Assembly (NCBI GenBank): GCA_019312705.1
Contig: JAFDCW010000321.1
Span: 1 to 5,882 of the forward strand
Direction: 5' to 3'
Source of the DNA: Deltaproteobacteria bacterium
GTDB lineage: Bacteria; Myxococcota; Polyangia; Polyangiales; B10-G4
Length of the DNA: 5,882 nt
This document shows positions 1 to 5,860 of the stretch, piece after piece; the first letter of the stretch is position 1; the number at the start of each line of letters is the position of its first letter. Under the pieces are notes generated by a model. It worked only from the letters and a program-made list of their open reading frames with translations. It was not told the origin of the DNA and searched no databases. The translations under genes were made by a program, and so were the position numbers.

Positions 1-1199
1 ACCATGCAGGCCAGGATCTGCTGGGTGTCGCGACTGAACCCCGGCATATCGGTATGCTCGAGAATGTAAGCGCCGTGCTTGTGGTAGCCCGAATAGCTGA
101 GCGACACGCCAATTTCGTGCAGCCGCGACGCCCACCGGACGTAGTCGCGGCTGCCGCCCTGATCGAGTTCGAGGTCGTCAGCGGCCTGTTCGAGCAACGC
201 CGACGCTGTCCTTTCGACCCGGGCAGCCTGCTCCACATCCACGTGATAGCGCTCTTCGAGGTGTCGGACGGTGCCCTCGCGGACGTCCTGATCTCGCATT
301 CGGCCGACGAGGTCGTAGACGACACCTTCCCGCACCGCTCCTTCGCTCGGGCACATGGCTTGGATGCCGAGGATGTCGAAGACGCCGCTCAGAATCGCGG
401 CGCCGCCGGCGATGACGGGCTTTCGCGCATCTTGCAGACCCGCGAGGAGGATCTTGTCGGCACGGCCGGCCTCGACGAGGGCCCGTCGTAGCTTCTTCAG
501 GCCCTTGGGCGTGATCGCCTCACCCCAGCCGTTCTCCCGAACGATAGCGTCGATGGCCAAGATGGTCCCCGAGGCCCCGACCGCTTCTTCCCACCCGATG
601 CCCTGATACTCCCGCTGAATCGACTCCGCCTCGAGGGCCGCGGCGGTCCGAGCGTCCGCCATCCCGGCCGCGGTGATGCGGCCACCCGAGAAATAGCGCT
701 GGGTCCAGGTGATGTGGCCCATGTAGAGACTGTCGGCGACCGACGGTTCAAAACCCTCCCCGATGATGCACTCGGTGCTACCGCCGCCGATGTCCACCAC
801 CAACCTGCGCCCTTCCGGAGACGCGAGTGTATTGGCGACGCCGAGATAAACGAGGCGAGCCTCCTCACGGCCGCTGATGATCTCGATACGATGCCCGAGG
901 GCGGCCTCGGCGCGTTCGAGGAAGCGGCGCGCGTCTTTGGCGGCCCGGAGGGTATTGGTGCCCACCGCCCGAACGTTGTCCCCGGCCATGTGCTCGAGAC
1001 GCTGACCAAAACGCTCGAGGCATGCGATCGCGCGCTTCTGCGCCTCGGGACTCAGGGAGCGGTCGATAGCGAGGCCCTCGGCGAGGGCCACCCGCTCCTT
1101 GATCCGGTCAACGACGTGGACCTCTCCATCCACGATCCGGGCCACGAGCATGTGGAAGGAGTTCGAGCCGAGGTCGACCGCCGCAACGAGCTGCGCCAT
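1..1199 (-). CDS. ppx: Exopolyphosphatase, Ppx/GppA family (3' end outside window)
   Basis: The predicted enzyme removes terminal phosphates from inorganic polyphosphate in the cytoplasm. I translated 399 codons, and the frame is still open at the left edge. The N-terminus reads AAVDLGSNSFHMLVAR (residues 6-21), the first phosphate-binding motif of the ASKHA fold. SGREEARL follows at 109-116, where E113 aligns with the catalytic Glu121 of E. coli Ppx as I recall it. DIGGGSTE is at 136-143 and GASGT at 208-212. The C-terminal HD-like domain begins with LHEIG (360-364) and GYHKHGAYI (371-379). These resemble E. coli Ppx (513 residues) more than GppA, so about 110 residues are probably missing. 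The ATG at 1199 was chosen because it puts the DLGSN motif at the usual distance. It has no Shine-Dalgarno sequence (CTCCTTGCCC precedes it), so the message may be leaderless. It is divergent from the beta-helix gene; no ppk is visible. Confidence 0.95.
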   Translation of the reverse strand, partial: MAQLVAAVDLGSNSFHMLVARIVDGEVHVVDRIKERVALAEGLAIDRSLSPEAQKRAIACLERFGQRLEHMAGDNVRAVGTNTLRAAKDARRFLERAEAALGHRIEIISGREEARLVYLGVANTLASPEGRRLVVDIGGGSTECIIGEGFEPSVADSLYMGHITWTQRYFSGGRITAAGMADARTAAALEAESIQREYQGIGWEEAVGASGTILAIDAIVRENGWGEAITPKGLKKLRRALVEAGRADKILLAGLQDARKPVIAGGAAILSGVFDILGIQAMCPSEGAVREGVVYDLVGRMRDQDVREGTVRHLEERYHVDVEQAARVERTASALLEQAADDLELDQGGSRDYVRWASRLHEIGVSLSYSGYHKHGAYILEHTDMPGFSRDTQQILACM

Positions 1200-1207
1200 G
1201 GGCAAGG

Positions 1208-1213
1208 AGACTA
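1208..1213 (-). promoter_or_regulatory. Possible -10 element of ppx (leaderless start)
   Basis: On the minus strand, GCTAGTCT contains the -10-like hexamer TAGTCT, ending eight bases before the ppx ATG. Transcription from it would start at or next to the ATG, which agrees with the missing ribosome binding site. No good -35 hexamer is present at the expected distance (CCACGC at a 17-base spacing), so this is a weak call. Confidence 0.25.
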
Positions 1214-1269
1214 GCGCACAATGGCCATGGGCGTGGGGCGCCTCGTTCGCGATCTCACACGTCCCCCCC

Positions 1270-1298
1270 GGGACGACCAGACCTCCCTGAGCTATGAT
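1270..1298 (+). promoter_or_regulatory. Candidate sigma-70 type promoter for the small frame and beta-helix gene
   Basis: TATGAT at 1293-1298 matches the TATAAT consensus at five of six positions. The hexamer 17 bases upstream, GGGACG (1270-1275), matches TTGACA only in its central GAC. Transcription would begin near 1305, just before the 1313 ATG and 130 bases before the lipoprotein start. The good -10 in GC-rich DNA is what supports it; the -35 is poor. Confidence 0.35.
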
Positions 1299-1312
1299 CA
1301 CGGAGTGATGAC

Positions 1313-1465
1313 ATGCGGCGGGTTCCCATCGAGGACTGCACCGAGGCCGGTGTGGTCTTGGATCACGTCGTGTTCACCGACAACGTATCGACACCCCCCC
1401 CGGGGCAGCACCGGTGGGTTACCTTCGTTGTAGCATGCGACCCATCTTCGCACTCATCTTGCTAG
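1313..1465 (+). CDS. Small open frame (50 aa) resembling part of the beta-helix protein; small gene or remnant
   Basis: The frame begins with ATG at 1313, preceded by GGAG (1302-1305) at a seven-base spacing, and ends with TAG at 1463-1465. It overlaps the start of the beta-helix gene (1435) by 31 bases in another frame. The product contains IEDCTEAGVVLDHVVFTDN followed by a PPPG turn. Two parts resemble the downstream beta-helix protein: EDCTEA (its residues 468-473) and DHVVFTDN (its DRVVFSDN at 572-579). The DNA agrees at about 20 of 25 and 15 of 18 positions by eye. The roughly 300 bases between these motifs in the large gene are absent. It has no signal peptide, membrane segment or recognised domain. 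It could be a collapsed paralogue's C-terminus, a small coupled gene, or chance. Function unknown. Confidence 0.35.
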   Translation: MRRVPIEDCTEAGVVLDHVVFTDNVSTPPPGQHRWVTFVVACDPSSHSSC

Positions 1466-3234
1466 CGGCGTGCGGGGGCGACGACGTGGGGCCGTCCGCT
1501 GACAGCGGTACCGACGCGATGATTGACGACGACGGCGGCGCCGACACCGGCCTCGGCGTCAGTGCCGTGGCGGCGCCTCTCCTTCCGGCCTGGGACTGCC
1601 CCGACGGTTGGCGACGACTGAGCGCGGACGACATCGCGCCGGGCCTGCACCGCTGCGACCCGTGGCCCGAAGTCGAGACGCCGTGCGCACGACACGAGGT
1701 CCGCATGCCCGGGGAGCCGGCGTGCCATTCGGTGGGCACGGCTTGCCCCGCCGATGGGTGGCCGGCGGGGCTACCCGCAGCGGGGGTAGTCTACGTGAGA
1801 CCCGGATCCGCAGCGCCCCCCGACGGGAGTCGTGACGCGCCCTACTCCAGCGCCGCAGCCGCCGTGGCCGCCATGCCCGCCGGAACGACAACGCTCGCCC
1901 TCTCCGTCGGCGAGTACCCAACGCGCATCGAACTCGACTCGCCGCTCATCGTCCGCGGAGCTTGCCCAGAGGGCACTATCCTGACCGCCGCCATCAGGCC
2001 GTTCCTCGCCGACGACGCGGGGCGTATCCGCATCGAAAACCTGATGATGCGAGGCGACCTGTTGGGCGCCATGGTGATTCGAGACTCATCGGCGGAAATC
2101 CGCCAGGTGGCCTTCGACAACGTGACCGCCTTCGGCGCGCGGACCGATTTCATCATCGAAGATGTCGTCGCCCGCGGAAGAGGCACGAGCACGACCGACG
2201 CCGCCATCAGCATCACGGACACCAGCGACGTGAGCATCTCTCGCGTATTCGTCGAGAACGCCGCCGGCGATGGGGTCTTCGTCTGGGGCAACGCTGCGAT
2301 CTCTTTGACGGACGTATACGTGAGGGGCAGCGTCGGGACGGGCATGCTCTTGTTGGGCGATACCACCCTCGAGCGGGCCGCGGTCGACCACGCCACGGAG
2401 GTGGGCATCCTCGGCGTGACCAGGGGCCGGATGACCGACGTCGTCGTGCGCGACGTGGATCCGTACCGGGGAGACTCGGGGGGACTCATCCTCATCGGCG
2501 ATTGGGTCATCGATGGGATGCACGTCGCCCGGGTCGGTAACGTGGGCATCGTGTCATCCGAGGGGTCGCTGGAGCTGAACGACGCGATCGTCGAGGGCCC
2601 CGAGGACGAGGTGAGCCTCGGGCGAGGCATCGAGATCGGGGTCGGAGGCTCGTTCGCCGGAACACGCATCTTGGTGACCGACGCCCGTGACCTCGGCCTG
2701 CTCGCCGACCACACTGGACCAATCTCATTGACCGACGTGACCTTTCGACGAATCGGCGAGAACCTCCTCGGCGGCTTCGGGCGGTGCGTACACGGGCAGT
2801 TCGATGCGCGCATCACCATCGAACGCGCGCTCTTCGAAGACTGCACGGAGGCTGCGGTGACCACATCCATCAATGCAACGGCGACGCTGCGCGATGTTCA
2901 CGTGCGCAACATTCGCCCAACGGGATGCGACGCGGCGGACGCGGGTTGCGTGGGATCCGCGGGGATCGGCCTGCTCGCGGTCGCCGGCGGGGCCATCGAT
3001 GCCGAGCGCTTTGTCATCGAGGGGGCCGCCCTTGCCGGGGTGATCATCGTCGCCGAGGGCGAGATGGATCTCCGGGACGGGACGATTCGAGATAGCCCAA
3101 TCGGATTGAACGTCCAGGACCCGGCCTATGATCTAGGCCGCGTCACGGACCGAGTGGTCTTCAGCGACAACAGCCTGAACCTCGACTCGAGCGCCCTTCC
3201 CCTCCCCGCCGCGACCCCCGGGGCCAGCCCCTGA
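1435..3234 (+). CDS. Right-handed beta-helix repeat lipoprotein, function unknown
   Basis: This is a 599-residue predicted lipoprotein. The ATG at 1435 gives a short signal peptide with lipobox LAAC (Cys13), followed by an acidic, low-complexity linker (about 16-40). An in-frame GTG at 1414 would only add a Cys-containing extension before the signal. Residues 53-110 form a Cys-rich module (C55, C74, C84, C97, C104). VVYVRPGSAAPPDGSRDAPY (118-137) and a following Ala-rich helix are the usual entry to pectate-lyase-like (DUF1565-type) beta-helices. From about 200 to 560 the chain repeats coil-like units such as ISLTDVYVRG (289-298), GRMTDVVVRD (331-340), ISLTDVTFRR (430-439) and ATLRDVHVRN (483-492). 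A capping segment with VVFSDNS closes the protein. Such helices bind or cleave polysaccharides or act as adhesins, but I see no catalytic motif, so the role is open. It has no clear ribosome binding site. It is convergent with the L,D-transpeptidase. Confidence 0.85.
   Translation: MRPIFALILLAACGGDDVGPSADSGTDAMIDDDGGADTGLGVSAVAAPLLPAWDCPDGWRRLSADDIAPGLHRCDPWPEVETPCARHEVRMPGEPACHSVGTACPADGWPAGLPAAGVVYVRPGSAAPPDGSRDAPYSSAAAAVAAMPAGTTTLALSVGEYPTRIELDSPLIVRGACPEGTILTAAIRPFLADDAGRIRIENLMMRGDLLGAMVIRDSSAEIRQVAFDNVTAFGARTDFIIEDVVARGRGTSTTDAAISITDTSDVSISRVFVENAAGDGVFVWGNAAISLTDVYVRGSVGTGMLLLGDTTLERAAVDHATEVGILGVTRGRMTDVVVRDVDPYRGDSGGLILIGDWVIDGMHVARVGNVGIVSSEGSLELNDAIVEGPEDEVSLGRGIEIGVGGSFAGTRILVTDARDLGLLADHTGPISLTDVTFRRIGENLLGGFGRCVHGQFDARITIERALFEDCTEAAVTTSINATATLRDVHVRNIRPTGCDAADAGCVGSAGIGLLAVAGGAIDAERFVIEGAALAGVIIVAEGEMDLRDGTIRDSPIGLNVQDPAYDLGRVTDRVVFSDNSLNLDSSALPLPAATPGASP
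2032..3114 (+). repeat. Degenerate beta-helix coil repeats encoded within the lipoprotein
   Basis: Residues 200-560 carry at least eight diverged units of the pattern hydrophobic-x-h-x-D/E-h-x-h-x-x. Examples are ISLTDVYVRG, GRMTDVVVRD, SLELNDAIVEG, ISLTDVTFRR, TIERALFEDC, ATLRDVHVRN, AIDAERFVIEG and MDLRDGTIRD. Small or hydrophobic stretches containing Gly-Ile/Val/Leu (GVFV, GMLLL, GILGV, GIVSS, GLLAD, GVIIV) alternate with them. This is a protein-level repeat of beta-helix coils; the DNA is too diverged to be a recent tandem repeat. Confidence 0.7.
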
Positions 3235-3364
3235 CTCAGCCGGCGATGGTGGCGAGGAACGACAGGCAATCCCGCTGCGCATGGCGCGGAGAGCCAGGTT
3301 GATCGTTCGGCCGACGGCACGCTGACGAAATTCGACGAGAGATGCACGAGGGTCGAACGCCATC
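3235..3364. other. Convergent intergenic gap, no clear terminator
   Basis: These 130 bases lie between the stop codons of the beta-helix gene and the L,D-transpeptidase. I found only a GCGC/GCGC stem of four pairs and the loop-less palindrome TCGGCCGA (3307-3314). Neither has a following T tract on either strand, so a rho-independent terminator cannot be supported. The minus strand has an ATG at 3363 one base after the transpeptidase stop, which is discussed as a finding. Confidence 0.6.
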
Positions 3365-4399
3365 TCAGCCTTCGACGGGCACGCAGGCGAGGACCCTCGA
3401 CGGGGACGCGCCGGAGTCGCCGATGAAGCGGCGCACGCGCTCGGGCGCAGTGCCGGGAACGGTGGCACAGGAAGCGGTCACCTCATTGGCGATGGGCGCG
3501 CAGACGCCGCCCCCGGACGCCGTATCGGGGACGCAGAAGGTCGGAGCGCGGCCCACCAGGTCGGTGCAGGTCCCTGCGCAGTCCTCTGTACAGAAGCCGG
3601 CCGGATGACAGTAGCTTCCAGAAGCTTCGGCGTAGCCGCCGCACTCGTCATCGACCTCACAGGGGTCGCCGATGAAGCCCGTCGGCGCGGGGCCGATGCT
3701 TGCCCCGTACTCGATGGCCTGGCCGGGCTCATAGAGCGCGGCGTCGGTTCCGACAGCAACCGGCTCGCCGGCGGCGTCGAGCTCGAGCTCCTGCTGAATG
3801 GAAATGGGCGCCCCCGGATGGGCCTTGAGCAACCAATAGAACTCCACGATGTCGCCTGGGTGCATGCGCACGCAGCCGCCCGAGACATAGCCCACGCGGA
3901 GCGTATTGGTGACCTTGCCGTGGAAGCCGTAGGTGTAGTTGCCATCCCGGTTGCGCTTGCTGAAGCGTAGGAACGGGTGCCCCTCGTAGTACGCCGGCCA
4001 CCAGCGAGCGTCGATGTTCCACCAGGAGGTGCCGCCCGAGGCGCCGGTGGTGAAGTGACCGAGGGGGGTGTGGCTGCGTCCGTCCGAATTGAGGCGCCCG
4101 AGGCCCACCTCGTATACGCGGCTGAACCCGGTCGCCCGGTCGAAGATATGAGTCGTCAGTCCGTCGATCGAGACCCGCACCTCAGGGTTCACCAGGTCGA
4201 TCTGCCGGGCGCCGGGCCGGGTGTAGCCGTAGTCAGCCTTGCCCATGGTGGCATCGAACTCCGCGTCATCGAAGGGTGCACCGCCTTCGAGGCCGGCCTC
4301 GGGGTCATCACCCTCGAAGGCCGGGACGGTTGGGGCCGCGCAGGCGCTCAGGGTCAACAGGAGCGCGATGGGGAGGAGTGTGAGTCGTTGGCGTCGCAT
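3365..4399 (-). CDS. Lipoprotein L,D-transpeptidase (YkuD domain) with Cys-rich C-terminal module
   Basis: This is a predicted cell-envelope enzyme of 344 residues. The YkuD family makes 3-3 peptidoglycan cross-links or links proteins to peptidoglycan. The ATG at 4399 has AAGGGG seven bases upstream. It starts a signal peptide with lipobox LSAC (Cys20), which implies membrane anchoring facing the periplasm. The YkuD domain spans about 65-195, with TPLGHF (111-116), the conserved His in FHG (H160) and the active-site motif SGGCVRM (173-179; C176 nucleophile, R178). The His usual in SHGC is Gly here. From 247 onward there is a module with ten cysteines (247, 253, 264, 270, 274, 278, 289, 300, 311, 339), probably disulfide-bonded and resembling Cys-rich tails common in myxobacterial secreted proteins. 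Such a tail may bind a partner or surface; that is inference. It follows the kinase on the same strand and overlaps its frame, suggesting an operon. The paralogue type and its substrate cannot be decided. Confidence 0.9.
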   Translation of the reverse strand: MRRQRLTLLPIALLLTLSACAAPTVPAFEGDDPEAGLEGGAPFDDAEFDATMGKADYGYTRPGARQIDLVNPEVRVSIDGLTTHIFDRATGFSRVYEVGLGRLNSDGRSHTPLGHFTTGASGGTSWWNIDARWWPAYYEGHPFLRFSKRNRDGNYTYGFHGKVTNTLRVGYVSGGCVRMHPGDIVEFYWLLKAHPGAPISIQQELELDAAGEPVAVGTDAALYEPGQAIEYGASIGPAPTGFIGDPCEVDDECGGYAEASGSYCHPAGFCTEDCAGTCTDLVGRAPTFCVPDTASGGGVCAPIANEVTASCATVPGTAPERVRRFIGDSGASPSRVLACVPVEG

Positions 4400-5768
4400 G
4401 GTGATGCCCCTTGGCGCTACAAGAAGCGGGCCGGACGCCATGCGTTGTAATCATGTGCTTTTTTCCGGCGCTCAGGAGGCTCCTCGATGCTGGCGCCGGC
4501 GCCTCGGCCAGCCACCCGGAAGCATCGTCCCCGTGGCTCAGCCGATCATAGGCATGGCCCATCGCCACGCCGGATGCCCCAGCGAAGAAGCAGACAAACA
4601 TCACGGCCGCCGCAAAGAGCGCCGTGGTGGCCGGGCTACGGCGCCGCGATACACCGCGCGGGCGGGGGCGCCGGGGGTCGGGAGGCGGGGGTGACCCGCG
4701 ACGTCCGCCGAGAATCCTGGTGGCGGGGGTTCCGTCGTCCTGATGGGGGCCCCCGGGGACGATGACGTGAAACGTGTAGGCCGCGGCGCCCCCGCGGCTG
4801 GACCGGCCGGAGATGGCGGTGAGTTCGTCCTGTGGGACATGGTCTCGGTCGGGCAATGAGGCCACGAAGGCCGCCAGGTGGGCCGGCCCGACCGCCCCCG
4901 AGGCGGGGCAGGCTTCGACCAGAGCGCGCCCGAAGGCCTGGGCGCTCTCGTACCGGTCCGCCGGATTCGCCCGGAGGGCACGCCGGAGGACCATCTCGAG
5001 GGGCGCCGTGACGCGCTTGTTCCATGGTGCCATCGGCCGAAAGCGGGGCTGGCGCACCTGCTGGATGAGCCCCGTCGCACTTGCCTCGCGGAAGTAAGGA
5101 GTGAGGGTCAACATCTCCCAGAGGATAATCGCCGCCGCGTAGAGGTCGGCGCGGCGGTCGACACCCTGGCCGCCGCAGTGCTCCGGCGCCATATAGCGGA
5201 GCTTGCCCTTCACGTTGCCATGCTCCGTGCGATGAATACGGCCGCGGGCCTTCGCGATCCCGAAGTCGATGACCACGACCCGGCCATCGTGACCGACGAG
5301 CACGTTCTGGGGGCTGACGTCGCGGTGCACGACGTCGAGGCTGCGCCCATCAGCTCCGACGAGCTCGTGGGCCGCGTGCAGCCCCTCGAGGACGTCGCCG
5401 ATGATGCGCACGGCGACGGCAACCGGAATCTCCTCCTGGTGCCGTTCGGCGCTTTCCAGGAGCGCACCGAGACTCATGCCGTCCACGTACTCCATCGCGA
5501 TGTAGTGGCGCCCGTCGGCTGTGCCGAGGTCTTCGATGGAAACCACGTTTGCGTGATCGATCCGGCCGACGATGCGCCCCTCGTCGAGGAACATGTCGAC
5601 GAAGCGCTGCTGCTTCTCCAGGTGGGGGTGGATGACCTTGAGCGCCACCTGGTGGGCGTGTCCCTCCTCTGATTCCGCGACGAAGAGCTCCGCCATACCG
5701 CCCGAACCGAGGGGCCTCAGGACCCGGTATTTGCCGATACGCTCTCCGATTCGCTTTGCTGGGGACAC
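4308..5768 (-). CDS. Membrane-anchored eukaryote-like Ser/Thr protein kinase
   Basis: This is a Hanks-type kinase of 486 residues in the zero frame, with a cytoplasmic catalytic domain at about 13-285. Visible motifs are the glycine loop LGSGGMAELF (20-29), VALK (K44), the helix-C Glu in LDEGR (E63), HRDVSPQN (148-155, D150), DFG (168-170), the activation segment ending APE (194-196), DLYA (208-211) and DRYESA (271-276). The HRD loop has Ser where most kinases have Lys (HRDLKP), a variant usual in myxobacterial kinases, so activity is still expected. A Pro/Arg-rich linker (about 345-379) leads to one membrane helix (about 381-404). A short outer tail follows, without a sensor domain. The start is GTG at 5768, since AGGAGG lies seven bases before it and the upstream ATG at 5798 would fall inside the sigma-54 promoter. 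The tail after about residue 437 loses codon bias, overlaps the next gene by 92 bases and follows A_AAA_AAG, so the real C-terminus is uncertain. Substrates are unknown. Confidence 0.9.
   Translation of the reverse strand: MSPAKRIGERIGKYRVLRPLGSGGMAELFVAESEEGHAHQVALKVIHPHLEKQQRFVDMFLDEGRIVGRIDHANVVSIEDLGTADGRHYIAMEYVDGMSLGALLESAERHQEEIPVAVAVRIIGDVLEGLHAAHELVGADGRSLDVVHRDVSPQNVLVGHDGRVVVIDFGIAKARGRIHRTEHGNVKGKLRYMAPEHCGGQGVDRRADLYAAAIILWEMLTLTPYFREASATGLIQQVRQPRFRPMAPWNKRVTAPLEMVLRRALRANPADRYESAQAFGRALVEACPASGAVGPAHLAAFVASLPDRDHVPQDELTAISGRSSRGGAAAYTFHVIVPGGPHQDDGTPATRILGGRRGSPPPPDPRRPRPRGVSRRRSPATTALFAAAVMFVCFFAGASGVAMGHAYDRLSHGDDASGWLAEAPAPASRSLLSAGKKHMITTHGVRPASCSAKGHHHATPTTHTPPHRAPVDPERLRGPNRPGLRG
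4407..4412 (-). promoter_or_regulatory. Ribosome binding site of the L,D-transpeptidase
   Basis: AAGGGG on the minus strand lies seven bases before the ATG at 4399. It supports that start over the upstream in-frame ATG at 4441, which would place 14 residues in front of the lipoprotein signal and has no comparable site. Confidence 0.6.
4458..4464 (-). other. A_AAA_AAG slippery heptamer near the kinase 3' end
   Basis: The minus strand reads GGA AAA AAG in the kinase frame (codons 435-437), exactly the A_AAA_AAG arrangement used for -1 frameshifting in E. coli dnaX. A -1 shift adds AHDYNAWRPARFL and stops at TAG (4417-4419), giving 450 residues. The zero frame gives 486 and runs into the transpeptidase gene. 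GAGGAG lies 15 bases upstream. The only downstream stem I see is TGGCG/CGCCA, which starts 17 bases beyond the heptamer and has a loop of about 20, so stimulator support is weak. A sequencing error in A6 is a live alternative. Confidence 0.35.
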
Positions 5769-5775
5769 CACCAAC

Positions 5776-5781
5776 CCTCCT
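5776..5781 (-). promoter_or_regulatory. Ribosome binding site that sets the kinase start
   Basis: AGGAGG on the minus strand is a perfect match to the anti-Shine-Dalgarno core. GTG at 5768 is seven bases downstream. An adjacent GTG at 5771 and a TTG at 5774 are too close to it (four and one bases), so the 5768 start is preferred. Confidence 0.75.
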
Positions 5782-5794
5782 GCCCCATCACAAC

Positions 5795-5809
5795 GCAAGC
5801 GTCGTACCA
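5795..5809 (-). promoter_or_regulatory. Sigma-54 (-24/-12) promoter of the kinase/L,D-transpeptidase unit
   Basis: The minus strand reads TGGTACGACGCTTGC. The sigma-54 consensus is TGGCACG-N4-TTGC, with Y tolerated at the fourth base, so 10 of 11 fixed positions match with the exact spacing between GG (5807-5808) and GC (5795-5796). A start 12 bases beyond the GC falls near 5783, which gives a leader of about 15 bases carrying AGGAGG and then the GTG at 5768. Sigma-54 promoters need an activator ATPase, so expression is probably triggered by a signal. No experiment is implied. Confidence 0.65.
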
Positions 5810-5813
5810 GGGC

Positions 5814-5853
5814 GTGATTGGCAGTATTTCCCTGTGATTCCTCCGGTGTGATT
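5814..5853 (-). repeat. Three AATCAC direct repeats upstream of the sigma-54 promoter
   Basis: Reading the minus strand, AATCAC occurs at 5848-5853, 5834-5839 and 5814-5819, with steps of 14 and 20 bases. The first two are part of the nine-base repeat GGAATCACA. They sit directly upstream of the -24 element, where activator sites could lie. Classical enhancers are usually further away, so the role is inferred. Confidence 0.3.
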
Positions 5854-5860
5854 CCGGAGG
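5840..5860. repeat. Seven-pair stem-loop CCTCCGG / CCGGAGG upstream of the kinase
   Basis: Arms 5840-5846 and 5854-5860 can pair perfectly around the seven-base loop TGTGATT. It overlaps the GGTGTGA/TCACACC repeat, so the two structures are alternatives. No T tract follows on either strand, so it does not look like a terminator. A protein binding site is more likely. Confidence 0.35.

Larger units (their letters stand above)
1200..1434. other. Divergent intergenic region between ppx and the beta-helix lipoprotein
   Basis: These 235 bases separate two divergent genes. I see a -10-like TAGTCT facing ppx, a -10-like TATGAT facing right, and a 50-codon frame starting at 1313 with a GGAG ribosome binding site. 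There are also two C tracts (C7 at 1263-1269 and C8 at 1394-1401). No tRNA, hairpin terminator or riboswitch is recognisable. The reverse strand has no plausible gene here. Confidence 0.6.

Noticed and set aside
714..1214. 166-codon open frame on the plus strand
   Set aside because: It lies antisense to the well-supported ppx gene. Its length follows from GC-rich third positions of the true frame, and its product shows no recognisable motif.
1431..1436. TAGCAT as a -10 element for the beta-helix gene
   Set aside because: Transcription would start inside the gene, after the only start codon that provides the signal peptide, and there is no -35.
1842..2873. 343-codon open frame on the minus strand
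   Set aside because: It is antisense to the beta-helix gene, and its Ser/Thr/Arg/Pro-rich product is what a reversed beta-helix frame gives. The plus frame has a lipobox and repeats.
4400..4441. Upstream ATG at 4441 as the transpeptidase start
   Set aside because: It adds 14 residues before a normal lipoprotein signal, has no ribosome binding site, and the ATG at 4399 has AAGGGG at seven bases.
4878..5672. 264-codon open frame on the plus strand
   Set aside because: It is antisense to the kinase catalytic domain, where every kinase motif is intact on the minus strand.
5769..5798. ATG at 5798 as the kinase start
   Set aside because: It falls inside the sigma-54 promoter element and upstream of the perfect AGGAGG that serves the GTG at 5768.
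5840..5860. Rho-independent terminator of a gene beyond the right edge
   Set aside because: The stem is good but no T tract follows it on either strand.
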